Positions 46,328-57,826 of a stretch of DNA of 64,000 nt are shown here, piece by piece. The first letter of the stretch is position 1. Each line of letters begins with the position of its first letter. Location of the stretch: positions 171,001-235,000 of the forward strand of contig CAUWAG010000016.1 in assembly GCA_963556695.1 (NCBI GenBank), given 5' to 3'. A program made the position numbers and the translations under genes. This DNA is from Anthostomella pinea. Taxonomy: Eukaryota; Ascomycota; Sordariomycetes; Xylariales; Xylariaceae. The notes under the pieces are model-generated. The model made no database searches, was not told the origin of the DNA, and was given only the letters and a program-made list of their open reading frames with translations.

Positions 46328-46935
46328 AGGTCGTGGTGGTAGTCTGCAGCACGGGCCTTCTCAGGTAACGCAAGAGGTACCTACTGGAAGTGACTGCCCC
46401 CTGAGGTAGATAACATTTAAAGCCAGCCAGCATGGAACATCGCGGGCGACATCAACCTGATATCCTCCCTCACCTTGACGTTCGATGCATCATTGATGCT
46501 CCTACCTGCACCTCACCTCGAATGGCACCGCTATCTGGCAGCTGGCAGCTTTCAGGTTGACCCCCGGGCCGTCACTGCACCCTGCAGACCTGACCCCTGG
46601 CCCCCGCCCCTGCCTTTGGCCCCTGCAGCGTGGCGATCTGGTCCCTAAAGCCCCTGGAGATGGCGAGATTAGGTGGTGCCGCTACAGACTAGCCCTGCAT
46701 TGGCATACCCGTCCTGTCTCCACCGCCCAGATGGGGTCATTCGGGTCCACGGGTGTTGGTCAGTGCAGACACCGTTGTGACCGTCACATTGCATCATTTT
46801 CAACGTCCAGAGTCCAGGAGAAGGAACATCTTGATCAATGATGGCCCGTCTCGACGAGAGATGGCAGAATGCCCCTGCGATGCATCATGCTAGATGGACC
46901 GGCGGAGGGTAGAATTTACTATTGTCGAAAGGCAT

Positions 46936-46964
46936 ACCGCACACCGCACACCGCACACCGCACA
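46936..46964. repeat. 7-bp tandem repeat (ACCGCAC)4
   Basis: Four perfect ACCGCAC units plus one base. Confidence 0.9.
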
Positions 46965-47712
46965 TGGTACTGTACAGCAGCGTAACGACGGTCATCACCA
47001 GTGCATTCAATAGTAGTAGATCTGATGCTATGCTCACCACATGCAGTTCAATCGAATCAATCCTCATCTCATACACCGGAACTACAAATCAGTACCTGCT
47101 CCCGTGTACCTGCATCCATCGCCAGACCCAATCTCCTTCTCGTGCTTCCAGTGCAGTGGTATTCGTACATACCTTACCCGAGGTGCATGTAGGCAGGTAC
47201 GTACAGGTTCCTCACCTGCTACTGCCTCCTCCAGGTCTATTGACCGTAAGGTAGGTACTTACCACCCTTGGTGCACGCCTACTCCTTCTCCCTGCCCCGT
47301 CTACCCGTCTGCTCAACCTTCTTCTATCGCTCTGTCCCTCTCTGTCTTCTCGTCCACCTTCTGTACCTTACTAATTGCACTGGGGAAAGCAGGACGAACA
47401 TTAGTTGTTGTCATCCCAACTTCACACACACTCCTTGACCAAACCCAGCACTCATTTCCTTACCACGCTCTCTTGCGCCGTCGCCGCCGACCATTTTTGT
47501 ACGAACTCGCCCTCTTCGCTGCGAATTCTTTGGGACACTTGACACGGACGCGCGGTGAGATTTCAGAAGGTATACAGGTACCTGCCTACGCAACTCTCAA
47601 GATCAAGTCAACGTAGAGTGGAGTGGTTCGCCTTGCCCATCTCATCTTCAGAGCTCCTCCACACCTCCGGAGAAGAACGACGCCATACGACGACACAGAT
47701 TAATCAGCAAAA

Positions 47713-49747
47713 ATGGGGTTCCTGCGTACGGCTCTAGCCTCGTCCTTGTTGCTCGCGAGCCATGCCTCGGCTCTGGACCCTATCGTCATGAAGGTGAGTA
47801 GACAACGAATGAGGGCATCTCGGACAGACCGCCCTGTCATCGACGCCCAGATGTTTCTGCTCCTCGCTCAGAGCGGACTTGGGACGTATCCGGACTGACA
47901 CCACGCGACTCGCAGGGCTCCAAGTTCTTCTACGAAAACGGTGACCAGTTTTTCATGAAGGGTGTCGCCTATCAGCAGGAGGCTGGCAGTACTGGCGGTA
48001 CTGGCGCCAAGCGTAGCACCAGTGACGGCGGCAACTCCTACGTCGACCCCCTGGCCGACGAGAGCGTCTGCAAGCGTGATGTGCCCCTGCTGGAGAAGCT
48101 GGGCATCAACACCATCCGGACCTACGCCATCAACCCTGATGCTGACCACTCCGCCTGCATGAAGCTCCTCGCCGCCGCCGGTGTCTATGTCATCGCTGAT
48201 CTTGGTGAACCCGCCCTGTCCATCAACCGAGACTCGCCTGCCTGGAACGTGGAGCTGTTCACTCGTTACAAGGCTGTTATTGACAACCTTGGCGAGTACA
48301 ACAACACCATCGGATTTTTCTCTGGAAACGAGGTGACCAACAGCGCCAACAACAGTAAGTCTCCCACCGGCGAGTGCCATACCCGCACGTCAGACTTCAC
48401 GTCCTCCAGAGGTCTGGTACTGTCAGTGTGCCGCGGTGTATAGTCACCGGACCCTCAGTACCTGCCCCTGCTTGTGACTACAAGAGCTAACCACTGAACC
48501 TCGCAGCTGATGCCTCGGCCTATGTCAAGGCTGCCACTCGAGACACCAAGAAGTACATCGCCGACAAGGTAGCGAAGGGTGGCCGATGGATGGGTGTCGG
48601 ATATGCCGCCAACGATGACGCCGACATCCGTATTTCGATGGCCCAGTTCTTCAACTGTGGCGAACAAGAAGCAGCTATCGATTTCTGGGGTTACAATATC
48701 TATTCGTGGTGCGGGAAGAGCAGCTACACCGAGTCTGGCTACAACGTCCAGGTTGACTTCTTCTCCAACTTCTCCGTCCCCGTCTTCTTTGCCGAGTACG
48801 GTTGCAACACGAACGGAGGTGCCGAGGGCCGTCTTTGGGACGACACGACGGCGCTGTACTCGGACCAGATGACGCCGGTATTCAGCGGCGGCATTGTCTA
48901 CATGTTCCACGAGGAAGAGAACGACTATGGTAGGTCTCCTGCTGCATCGACTTGGGTTCTCAGGATGCTGACACGCACCATCTAGGTCTGGTCAAGATTA
49001 ACGGCAATACGGCCACCCCGATGAAGAACTACGGCGTTCTGCAGACCAAGCTCGCCAGAGTCGCGCCCTCGTCCACTGCGATGAGTGCATACAAGCCGAC
49101 CAACTCTGCTGCTGCGTGCCCGGCCATCTCGGAGAACTGGAAGGTCGCGGAGGCACTGCCACCTACTCCCGACAGTGATCTCTGTGACTGCATGTCCAAA
49201 TCCATGTCTTGCGTGCCAGCCGATAATCTCGAGGAGAAGGATTACGGCGACATTTTCGGTTACGTCTGTGACGCGGACGCGAACGCCTGCGCGGGCATTA
49301 AGCATGACTCGGAAGCCGGCGTCTACGGCCCATACGTCATGTGCAACCCCAAGGAGCAGCTGGCCAACGTGCTTCATGCCTACTACGTCAACCAGAAACA
49401 GGCGTCTGATGCCTGCGACTTCAACGGCGCTGCCAAGGTCGTTTCCAACCCGAGTGTGGACTCCACGTAAGTTCCGGGCACCGCCTACTCACAAGACGGG
49501 TCTACGTTTGGGTTTCAGTAGCTGATATTTCTCTAGATGTGAGGCCGCGCTGTCTAGTGCCAGCGCTGCGGTTTCAGTTGCTGCCACAGCCACCGCAGCT
49601 GCGAGCGGTTCCACGGCTTCCAGCACCGAGAATGCCGCCCTGCCGGGCAACGCTCGCATGAGCGCTTTCATGACCATGGGCGATGTGGCCATTGGCTTCT
49701 ACATGTTGGTAGCCATGGCCGTTGGTGTTACTATGGTTGTGCTGTAA
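47713..49747 (+). CDS. gas1: GPI-anchored 1,3-beta-glucanosyltransferase (GH72 with X8/CBM43)
   Basis: Five exons: 47713-47793, 47916-48354, 48507-48929, 48986-49466 and 49537-49747; 544 residues. Signal peptide (RTALASSLLLASHASA), then the GH72 catalytic domain: GVAYQQ, DPLADESVCKRD, TYAINPD, acid/base Glu about 166 in GNEVTNS and nucleophile Glu about 270 in FFAEYGC. A Cys-rich X8/CBM43 module follows (CDCMSKSMSCVP, YVCDADANAC, MCNPKEQL, ACDFNG), then a Ser/Ala/Thr-rich linker and a C-terminal hydrophobic GPI-attachment signal (FYMLVAMAVGVTMVVL). Gas/Gel/Phr enzymes elongate and branch cell-wall beta-1,3-glucan at the outer plasma membrane. Presence of X8 places it in the GAS1-type GH72+ subgroup; which paralogue is not decided. 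Confidence 0.96.
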
Positions 49748-50445
49748 CAAACGATGCGAAGGAAATGTGGGCTCGGCCAAGACGCTTTGCATGTATGCGG
49801 AACCTGAAAACATATTCGTCCCTGTCTCTGTTTGGTAGAGGCAAGACGAGGCGAGATTTTGGAGCATGGCGCAACCCTCCTGGGCGACCGTCCGGGACTC
49901 TTTGATATTCATGGATACTGTTATAACTGCCTTGGCAACGGTAGATCAGAATACAACAAGTCCTTGATGTCCAGCCTCGGCAATGGCACACTTCATGTAG
50001 CACCAATGGTGAAGCCTGAGTGCAATCAAGGTATGTAGGCCAGCTAGAAGCTGTACATGCCTACTTCTTCTCGGTACAGTCTTGGTTTTCCATAGACTTG
50101 GTTTTCCATAGACTTGGTTTTCCATAGACTTGGTTTTCCATTGACTTGGTTTTCCATTGACTTGGTTTTCCATGGACTTGAGCAAGTCGTGCTGACGTAC
50201 AACCCATCACATTCCTCATACACTCAACCCACACCATCGCCCTCCGAGTACAGGTGCGGTAGGTGTTCCTTGGACTGAGAGTTGTGTAAAGTTGTTCCAC
50301 GAACAAGTTGACCAGTCGTGGGAGCGACGTCTGGGCCAATGTTGTGAATGGCGATGGTTGGTAATAAGACAATGACGACGTAGGGAAGGCATTAGATGGC
50401 TTCACAATACCATGCAGATGATGCCATGATTCAAGCCGAAGTGTG
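49748..50445. other. Intergenic, convergent 3' ends
   Basis: 698 bp between the GH72 gene and the LDAH-like gene. Contains the 16-bp minisatellite listed separately; otherwise nothing. Confidence 0.6.
50081..50180. repeat. 16-bp minisatellite
   Basis: 6.25 tandem copies of CTTGGTTTTCCATAGA; copies 4-6 differ by one or two bases (CATTGA, CATTGA, CATGGA), so the array is graded from left to right. Confidence 0.97.
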
Positions 50446-51516
50446 TCAATCAGCGCTATACATGTCAGTGATCCAGTGGTGAACCTTTTCTGCGACGGTC
50501 TCGCTGTGGTCTGTAGCGCTGGTCAGCTCCAATGTTCAGGGATGATTCGCAGTACACACTGCCTGGTCTGACGTACGTATGCAGAAGGCGTGAGGGATAT
50601 TGCCCTCGTCGACGACGAATTGTGTACGTTCAGGTTGCCTCTGCCTCTTTTGGATGAACTCGTCTCGATAGTGACTCGCGACCCAGTGATCATTTTTGCC
50701 GAAGAAGAAACAGAACTTGGGAACCGGCATCTCGTGGGCCTGGGCTTCATGGACAATCCCCCATAGCTCATCGTCCCACTTGTCCTCTCCGATGACCTTC
50801 ATCTCGTCCATGCCCATGTGCAGGGCCTGCCACACCCCGTCGCGGCTCTTGAGCCACCGCGTCGTGACCTCGGCGGCATGGACGGGAAAGCCCATGACCC
50901 TACGTACGATCCAGTGGAGGCCGCGGCGCGGCAGAAGGTGCAGGAATCCCTGGGCGATCCGGTACGCATTGTCCCCTAGAATGGGGATTCGGCGAAGGAG
51001 GTCAAGTTTCCTACCACTCGGCGAGCTGGAGATGTGATGGATGGTGGGGAAAAGGAGTATGCCGGAGCCGAGATTCAAGCTCGGGGCGAGGCCAGGGTCT
51101 TTCAGGACTCTGTGACACAGCTCGAGAGCTATGTACGTACCTACGGAGTGTCCGGCGAGTAGGACATCGTCGTACGGCTGGCCCTGGCGGGGGCCATCTT
51201 CGATGCGGATGTTTTTCAACGCCTTGAGGGTGTGCTGGATCTGGGTTTCTAGGTCGTGAGGTTTTCGGTGAGCAGTGAAGGGCTCATGGTCGCTGTCGTT
51301 GAAACCAGCCAGGTCCTGGCCGTATATGTGAAATCGCGCCGTCTTCTGAAGGGACGCAGAGTCTCGTATCAGTTCGCTCAAGGTTGACAGAAAAAGGGCA
51401 TAATAGTCGATGAGGCCCGGGTTCCCGGTGATGAAGAAGATGAGCACTCGACGTGGCTCGGCGGTGCTGATGTCAGACGATGCGGGCGCCGGATATTCCA
51501 GGTAATGAGTGACCAT
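50446..51516 (-). CDS. Lipid-droplet-associated serine hydrolase (LDAH/YPR147C-like, DUF2305)
   Basis: Exons 50577-51516 and 50446-50510 over a 66-nt intron (GTACGT...CTACAG); 334 residues. ATG 51516 (MVTHYLEYPAP) is the only ATG before the domain. Marks of the family: GNPGLIDYY oxyanion region, the nucleophile elbow LLAGHSVGTYIALE, FFGKNDHWVASHYRDEF, and catalytic-His region GNIPHAFCIHHSETVAEKV, which the short last exon completes. These alpha/beta hydrolases sit on lipid droplets, with reported sterol-ester or triacylglycerol-linked roles. Divergent from the acyltransferase gene, 810 bp between starts. Confidence 0.91.
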
Positions 51517-52326
51517 GGTCTGTCTGCCCCTATATGCTGAATGCGAGGACAACCTTGGAACTGTACAGGCGCGATGCCGGCGAAGCGTTCCGCTGATACC
51601 GACGATACAAGACTGGAGAGAAGGGCTGAGCGCCACATTTTGCAAGCCACAAGGGTTTTATGCAGCGCATTCAAATCAACATGTGGCATAACTAGACGTT
51701 ATGCAGAATTGTGTGCCCAGTGGACATCCGTCTTCCGTCATCAACCCATGGATCATTTCAAGGTTCACCCCCACCAGCCCGGGCGTTGTGTCAATCCACG
51801 ATAGTAATACCTTGCGTTGAGGAACACTCACCGTTCACGATCCCTTCAGGGAGTCTGTTCAAGGACCCGACCGACCAACCGATTGGCTGCTGCGCTATTT
51901 CCCCATCTATACCGAATTACATGAAGTACGTATTTGCTATCAGCACCCACAGCATGAACCAACCAGTTGCATAGAGTGAGTCCCAGTACATTCCACGCGT
52001 ACTTCTATCTGCCGGTCAGCCTAGGCAGCTGCCCGACAGTCTATGCCCTTCTGCTCCGTATCATCATGGACCTCTACTGACGTTGCGTCTGTTCTGCCAG
52101 GTTACAGGTTACTCTCTCATCCTGACCTCTCTGTCGTCCACGTGCGCATCTACGTCCTTTCGCTGCCTCGCCCAGACCCTGCACCCTGCTAGATGCGCCG
52201 AACGTTGCCGCACACGAGCCGTCTTGTGATTCCATAATCCATACCGTACCGATCGAGCCTGTCCTCCCAATCTCTCAACCACACGAATTTCGACGTCGTC
52301 TCGCACCCGCTGCTCCAGACCCCAAG
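51517..52326. promoter_or_regulatory. Divergent region between the LDAH-like and acyltransferase genes
   Basis: 810 bp between start codons with no supported ORF. Possible shared promoter for two lipid-metabolism genes, inferred from layout only. Confidence 0.45.
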
Positions 52327-53780
52327 ATGGCTACCGGCGAGTTACGACACCGCCCGCCCGCTACGAAGCAGGTGGTCCCAGAACCAAACTTGACCGCCGG
52401 GATCGCCAACCCGGCCCTCGATCCGAATATCGCCCATCCCGGTGGCAGGGCCAAGTATGGCCGGTTCAGAGCGCGTCTCCGTGCTCTCTCCGTCTCCATG
52501 TACTTCGCGTGTAGTTGTGTAGTGTATGCTTCCTTGGTTTCCCGGGTCTCAACAGGATCGAAGAGCAGTGTCTGATTTGCCCGCAGTATACATCTCACCC
52601 AGATCATTGGCATCCCAATTTACCTTGTCGACCATGACTTTTACTATTCGTACATATCTTTGACCAAGGCGTCATTTGGCCTGTTGATAACCACCATGAC
52701 CCAGTGGTGGGCTCCCACGCTCATACGGATCAGCGGGGACGCCTCAGTTGCTGGACAGTTGAGCTTGACACCTGACGGCCGGGTCGAATGTGCCTTTCCC
52801 GAGCGCATGGTCATGATCGCGAACCACCAGGTAAAGCCTTCCTGCCGGGCCATCCCCGCCGGTGAGACTTGGTTGCTAATTTCCATCCTTGCTGGCAGAT
52901 CTACACCGACTGGCTGTACCTATGGTGGGTTGGATACACAAATAGCCCCCAAATGCACGGGCACATATACATCATCCTGAAGGAGTCGTTGAAAAGGATC
53001 CCTGTCCTCGGCCCGGCCTGCATGTTGTATGGCTTCATCTTCATGTCCCGCAAGATGGCGGTTGACCAACCGCGCCTTGCGCATCGGTTGGGCAAGCTCA
53101 AGACGCGGCACACGGACCCCAGCGGCAAACAATTCTTGAACCCCATGTGGTTGCTCTTGTTCCCAGAAGGCACAAATCTCTCAGGGAACGGGAGGAACAA
53201 GTCTGCCAAGTGGGCGGAAAAGTCAGGACTCAAAGACATGCAGCACCAGATGCTGCCTCGGAGCGCAGGCATGTTCTTCTGCCTGAACGAACTCAAGGGT
53301 ACTGTTGGCTATGTGTACGACTGCACCGTAGCGTACGAAGGGATCCCGTGAGTTGCGCCTACATGAGACTACACTTCTATCGAACTGAGACGTCGGGGAC
53401 ATGACTGACAACTTGACAGCCGGGGAAAGTACGGTGAACAGTACTTCACCTTGTCTAGTACATACTTCCAGGGCCGACCTCCGAAGTCAGTCAACTTTTA
53501 CTGGAGACGCTTTGCGCTTGATGACATGCCTCTGGACAGCCAAATGGAGTTTGACAAGTGGCTCCGCGAGCGGTGGTATGAGAAGGATGCCCTGCTCGAG
53601 CAATACGTCTCGACTGGCCGTTTCCCAGCAAACGGTGCAGGCATCAAGGGGCACATCGAGACAGAGGTCCGTACTCGGTATTGGTGGGAGTTTGGCAAGA
53701 TCTTCATCATGCTTGGTTCATTTGGCATGTTGTTGAATCTCATGCTCAAAATGGCGCGCTACTTTGTTCGCGGTGTGTAG
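52327..53780 (+). CDS. Lysophospholipid (1-acylglycerol-3-phosphate-type) acyltransferase
   Basis: Four exons: 52327-52523, 52587-52830, 52899-53347 and 53420-53780; 416 residues. PlsC-family motifs: NHQIYTDW (H146, D151; the HX4D catalytic pair), RIPVLGPACMLYGFIFMSR, and the substrate site LLFPEGTNLS (about 233-242). N-terminal hydrophobic segments (VIHLTQIIGIPIYLV, LTKASFGLLITTM) and a C-terminal one (FIMLGSFGMLLNLMLK) indicate an ER membrane protein. Closest in layout to the yeast Cst26/Psi1-YDR018C and animal AGPAT3-5/LCLAT1 group, which remodel acyl chains at sn-1/sn-2. The first donor is GTATGC; using it joins CVV to IHLTQ in frame. Confidence 0.92.
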
Positions 53781-54279
53781 AGAGTCTCGCGGATGGGAAG
53801 ATGGATGCATTGGTTGGATGATAGATACCTAGGTACGGGCTGGGTGCATGGGCGTACACCGGCCGACCGGGTACCGTGGCGGCTGGCAAGTAGGCGATTT
53901 GATGATACCACGGCGTAAGCTCGCATTTGCACCAGGAGTTTCGGTCCATGGAGGAAGAGTTGTGGGCGTATAGCAGTACCCGGGTTTACATATTGAATAC
54001 TACCCACGTCTCTACTCTTACGTCTAAGGATCAGACTTCGCGACGTCTGACTGGCATCAGTGGCAAGCGTCGTCGTTTTCCACTGTCTCGGGGATGCATT
54101 TGCCAGGAGAGCATAAAATCGACATTGTCAATCCGAAAGCAACCCTTTAGCTCTCGTCCAACAAGTCGCATCATCCCGATAACTCGAACATTACTAGCAT
54201 GAGGAAATCGACGTGATGGCCTTTCCATTTTCACGAGCATTATGTTGGTCCCGTTGACTCAACTATGGCTCTATGGCTC
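53781..54279. other. Intergenic, convergent 3' ends
   Basis: 499 bp. TACCTAGGTACGGG occurs at about 53826. No gene. Confidence 0.6.
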
Positions 54280-55466
54280 CTATGACAACTCGACCTCGCG
54301 CTTAGTCTTTGCACTTTCCCTGGCAGCTTCTAGGATTCGGAGCACATCCTTGGCCTGTGACGCTGGAACCGGCACATCACATCGACCCTGCAGAGCGTGT
54401 GCGAACAGCTCATATATCTTGCTGTAGGTCTCGGGCTTGACGTTTGGGCAGCTTTCCTCGGTGATCTTGCCATCCTGACCGACAGTAGTCAGGCTGCCGT
54501 TCCACTCCGGGCCCTCCTTTCCGAACTCGGCGTCATTTATCTTCATACCAGACTTGATTTGCGGCTCCTGCGGGTCGAGGCCCGTCTTGTGATAGCTCCC
54601 CTTGGTTCCGCGGATCCAGAACCGCGGCTGCTTCGTCTCGACGCTCATCACGCCGATGCGTACGTGCACTATGAGGGCGTCGGCGTAAAAGAGTTGTAGG
54701 TTGACACTGTCGGGTTCCAAGTCGGGGTTCTCGGGTCCCAGGCAGAGGCCATCCCGCTGACTGACCAGCTTGGCGAACACGCCCTGCGGCATACCGAATA
54801 GCGTATACACCTGATCTACGAGATGCGTTCCCAGGTCGTAGAGCGCCGAGCCGCCCTGGTCCATCTTCAGGGAGCCCTTCCAGTTGGTGGGCTTCTCGGC
54901 ACGGTACCGGTCAAAGTGAGTTTCGAACTCGACTATCCTTCCAAGTAGGCCGTCGGTCACCAGTTTTCGTACCGTCAGGAAGTCGCTGTCCCACCGGCGG
55001 TTCTGGTACACGCAGATGGAACGCTTTTTTTCGTCGGCGAGCTTGATGAGCTCATCGGCTTGCGCCGAGCTCGGAACGAATGGTTTCTCGACGAAGACGT
55101 GCTTGCCCGCCTGCAAGGCCTGCTGGGCGAATGCGAAATGGGTCTCAGGGGGCGTGGTCACGACGACCACGTCGAGTTCCGGGTCAGCTAGGAAGGATTC
55201 CAGTGAGGTGTGGTGCTTGAGGTGGGGGTAGTCGCGCGGGGCCGACGATGAGTCTGAGGGTTTGCGCTGGAGGATGGAGTACAGCTTCAAAGAGGGGGTT
55301 GACGTGATGAAGGGGATGTGGAATGTCGAAGCTGACATGCTGGGACTTGAGTGTTAGCATTGTAGTCCAGCCCGGAAGTGATATATCTAGGTATGCTCAT
55401 CTGGACTCCGTACCCGTAGCCAATGACGCCGACGTTGAACGTCTTGTTGCTGGACGTTTCTCCCAT
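54280..55466 (-). CDS. Gfo/Idh/MocA-family NAD(P)-dependent oxidoreductase
   Basis: Exons 55414-55466 and 54280-55339 over a 74-nt intron (GTACGG...TCCCAG); 370 residues. The Rossmann motif is split by the intron: VGVIGYG|MSASTFHIPF. Then comes DVVVVTTPPETHFAFAQQAL, the family mark GKHVFVEKPF (catalytic Lys) and the GGSALYDLGTHLVDQ region with an active-site His, followed by the C-terminal beta-sheet domain. Members oxidise or reduce sugars, inositols and related compounds; similar yeast proteins (YMR315W, Gal80 relatives) show the substrate cannot be told from the sequence. Divergent from pos5. Confidence 0.94.
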
Positions 55467-56407
55467 GGTGCCGTGATGTGTTCAATGTTGGAGATGTGAT
55501 AAGACCAGTATTCATTCACGCTTTCGAATTTGTGTCAGTGCGACGGAGGGCCACGAGTGTAAGCTGACAAGAGGAAGACGAGGAGATATATGCCCGTGGT
55601 TCGCACTTGGGCATGGGGCGAAGTCGGATGAAGTGACGATTCGTTTACGAGGTTGGCAGGTAGTTCATCTATTAGTCAGGGTGGTGCAGGTGGGCCAAAC
55701 TGTTACAGTTGCCCTGTCAGGTCTAGTGTAAAAAAATACTCAAGTAGGGTAACTTATGGCTCTGCGGCTCTGCCTTCCTACTGCTTCAAACCGTAGGAAG
55801 TGCTCAGAGCATGGCGGGATCATCTACTCTGGTCATCCTTCCAATTACACACTCACTCCCTCTGGCATCGGCATTGGCTGGCGACATCCATCCACCTGCA
55901 TGGATGGGAGTCGAGTTGTGAAGACGGCCCGGGGCGGGGCTGCGGGGGCGAGGCACCGGACGGACAAAGGGACTCGCCAGCTGTTCCTCCACCTGACCAC
56001 CTGACGAACTCTCACTTGCCACCTGCCCACCTGCCCACCTGCTTGGAGTATCAGTAAAGAGTTGGATGCTTATCACTGATAAGGATTGTCGCAAGAAATA
56101 TCATCACCATCACCATTATCATCATCATCATCATCATCATCATCAGCATTACCCAACTCTCCTCCTGACTGCTGAGCCTCAGCTCCAGAGCTCACGAGTA
56201 ACACCATCCGGAAGAGACGCGGAAGCGGATCATGGGCTGACGCGCCGCATTCCTTTTCTGGACTTCCTCACTCCAGTGCTTGAGCTACACCGTACCGAGC
56301 TCGGGGAGCTACTTGAACAGTGTTCTGCAGTTTATGCGAGATGCCTTGCGATACCACTGTATCCTCGATGATCGATATCGTGTGACGAGACTGCTGGAGA
56401 ACTGGAG
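55467..56407. promoter_or_regulatory. Divergent region between the Gfo/Idh/MocA gene and pos5
   Basis: 941 bp with no supported gene. Includes a CAT/ATC microsatellite at 56101-56146 and short CCACCTGCC direct repeats at about 56020-56042. Confidence 0.5.
56101..56146. repeat. (CAT)n microsatellite
   Basis: About 15 trinucleotide units, imperfect at both ends (CAC and CAG variants). Confidence 0.95.
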
Positions 56408-57826
56408 ATGATGCATCGACTGGAACTGGGGGTATGGCGTGGGCATGTGCTTCACCGTCGACAGCTTCAAATACATACACGCTTCTTCTCCACCACCGTC
56501 TGCCGTCGTGATATCCTCGATGTTGCTACTCTGCAGAATCGCATGCTGCCCCAGTACAAACAGACCGCGACCTCGTCTCTCCTGTCGCTCCAATGGCCCG
56601 AGCCCCCGCGAAACGTCCTGATCATCCCGAAGCTCCACGCGCCGCAGGTCACCGAGTCGGCCATCGACTTCGCGAAACACATCCACGGCGAATATCCCAA
56701 CCTGAACCTCATCTTCGAGCGCCGCGTCGCCTCCAACATCCACGAGTCGCTGCCCTTTCCGATCTACACCTCCGACCCCATCCACTTCCCCGCCAAGATC
56801 GATCTGGTCGCCACCCTCGGCGGCGATGGCACCATTCTGCGCGCAGCCAGCCTCTTCAGCCTCCATGCCTCCGTGCCCCCGATACTGTCATTCAGCATGG
56901 GATCCCTCGGCTTCCTGGGTGAGTGGAAATTCGAGGAATACAAGCGTGCCTGGCGCGAGGTCTACATGAGCGGCAGCCGAGTTGCCGTCGCCGACCTATC
57001 GGCATCTCAGGCGCACATTCCTGCCGATGCTGCTTTAGCCGAGGGAGATGGGCTCCGGCTGAACGAGGCTTGGGACGGTGTCCGCGGCAAGAGCTTGGGA
57101 GCCAGTCGCTCCAGCAAGATCCTCCTGCGGCACCGCCTCAAGGTCGGAGTCTACGACGCGTCAGGCGTCAACGTCAACGAGCAGCTAATGCCAACTTCGA
57201 CGACGGCCGAGTCGCACCAGCCTCTGCCGCCTGTGCCTCCAGAGCTCAAGCATGTGCCCAAGTTGGAGGGACCCATAGCTCCAGCCTTCCACGCCATCAA
57301 CGAGTTGGTTATCCATCGCGGTCCTAATCCCCATCTGGCCATCATCGATGTCTACGTCAATAACCACTTCCTCACAGAGGCTGTGGCTGACGGAATCTTG
57401 GTCAGCACCCCGACTGGGTCCACCGCGTACTCCCTGTCTGCTGGCGGGAGTATCATGCATCCACTGGTGAAGACGCTTCTCATCACCCCAATCTGTGCGC
57501 GAAGCCTCAGCTTCCGCCCCCTTGGCCTACCCCTGAACACCAAGGTTGTTCTGAAATTGAGCAAAAAGAATCGCGGGCGCGAGCTGGAGGTCAGCATCGA
57601 TGGCAAGCGCAGGACCGGTGTGACTGTCGGGATGGAGATTCGCGTCGAGGGCGAAATGGTCGGCCAGGCCGAGGGCGGCAGCTGGACAGGCGGTGTACCG
57701 TGCGTCATACGCTCGCCCGCGACCGGCGATGGGGGTCGCGAGGGCATCGCTGAAGACGATGACGGATGGGTCGGGGGCCTTAACGGCCTGCTGAAGTTCA
57801 ACTACCCATTTGGCGAGGGGCAATGA
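56408..57826 (+). CDS. pos5: Mitochondrial NAD(H) kinase, Pos5-like
   Basis: Single exon, 472 residues, ATG 56408 followed by a second ATG. The N-terminus (HRRQLQIHTRFFSTTVCRR) is Arg-rich with no acidic residues for about 25 positions, a mitochondrial presequence pattern. The NAD kinase core has LVATLGGDGTILRAASLF (GGDGT at about 138-142), SFSMGSLGFLG, NELVIHRGPNPHL, and DGILVSTPTGSTAYSLSAGGSI, the diagnostic second motif. It phosphorylates NADH/NAD to supply mitochondrial NADPH. Longer than yeast Pos5 (414), with an insertion between SSKILLRHRLK and NELVIHRG. Cytosolic Utr1-type kinases lack this presequence. Confidence 0.94.
   Translation: MMHRLELGVWRGHVLHRRQLQIHTRFFSTTVCRRDILDVATLQNRMLPQYKQTATSSLLSLQWPEPPRNVLIIPKLHAPQVTESAIDFAKHIHGEYPNLNLIFERRVASNIHESLPFPIYTSDPIHFPAKIDLVATLGGDGTILRAASLFSLHASVPPILSFSMGSLGFLGEWKFEEYKRAWREVYMSGSRVAVADLSASQAHIPADAALAEGDGLRLNEAWDGVRGKSLGASRSSKILLRHRLKVGVYDASGVNVNEQLMPTSTTAESHQPLPPVPPELKHVPKLEGPIAPAFHAINELVIHRGPNPHLAIIDVYVNNHFLTEAVADGILVSTPTGSTAYSLSAGGSIMHPLVKTLLITPICARSLSFRPLGLPLNTKVVLKLSKKNRGRELEVSIDGKRRTGVTVGMEIRVEGEMVGQAEGGSWTGGVPCVIRSPATGDGGREGIAEDDDGWVGGLNGLLKFNYPFGEGQ

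Larger units (their letters stand above)
44958..47712. other. Long intergenic region upstream of the GH72 gene
   Basis: 2.76 kb with no supported gene. Frames at 45192-45566 and 45674-46243 (minus) are open but overlap plus-strand frames and show no motif. The right 600 bp is pyrimidine-rich with many CTCT and CCTTCT runs and is the likely promoter and 5' UTR. Two short tandem repeats are listed separately. Confidence 0.5.
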
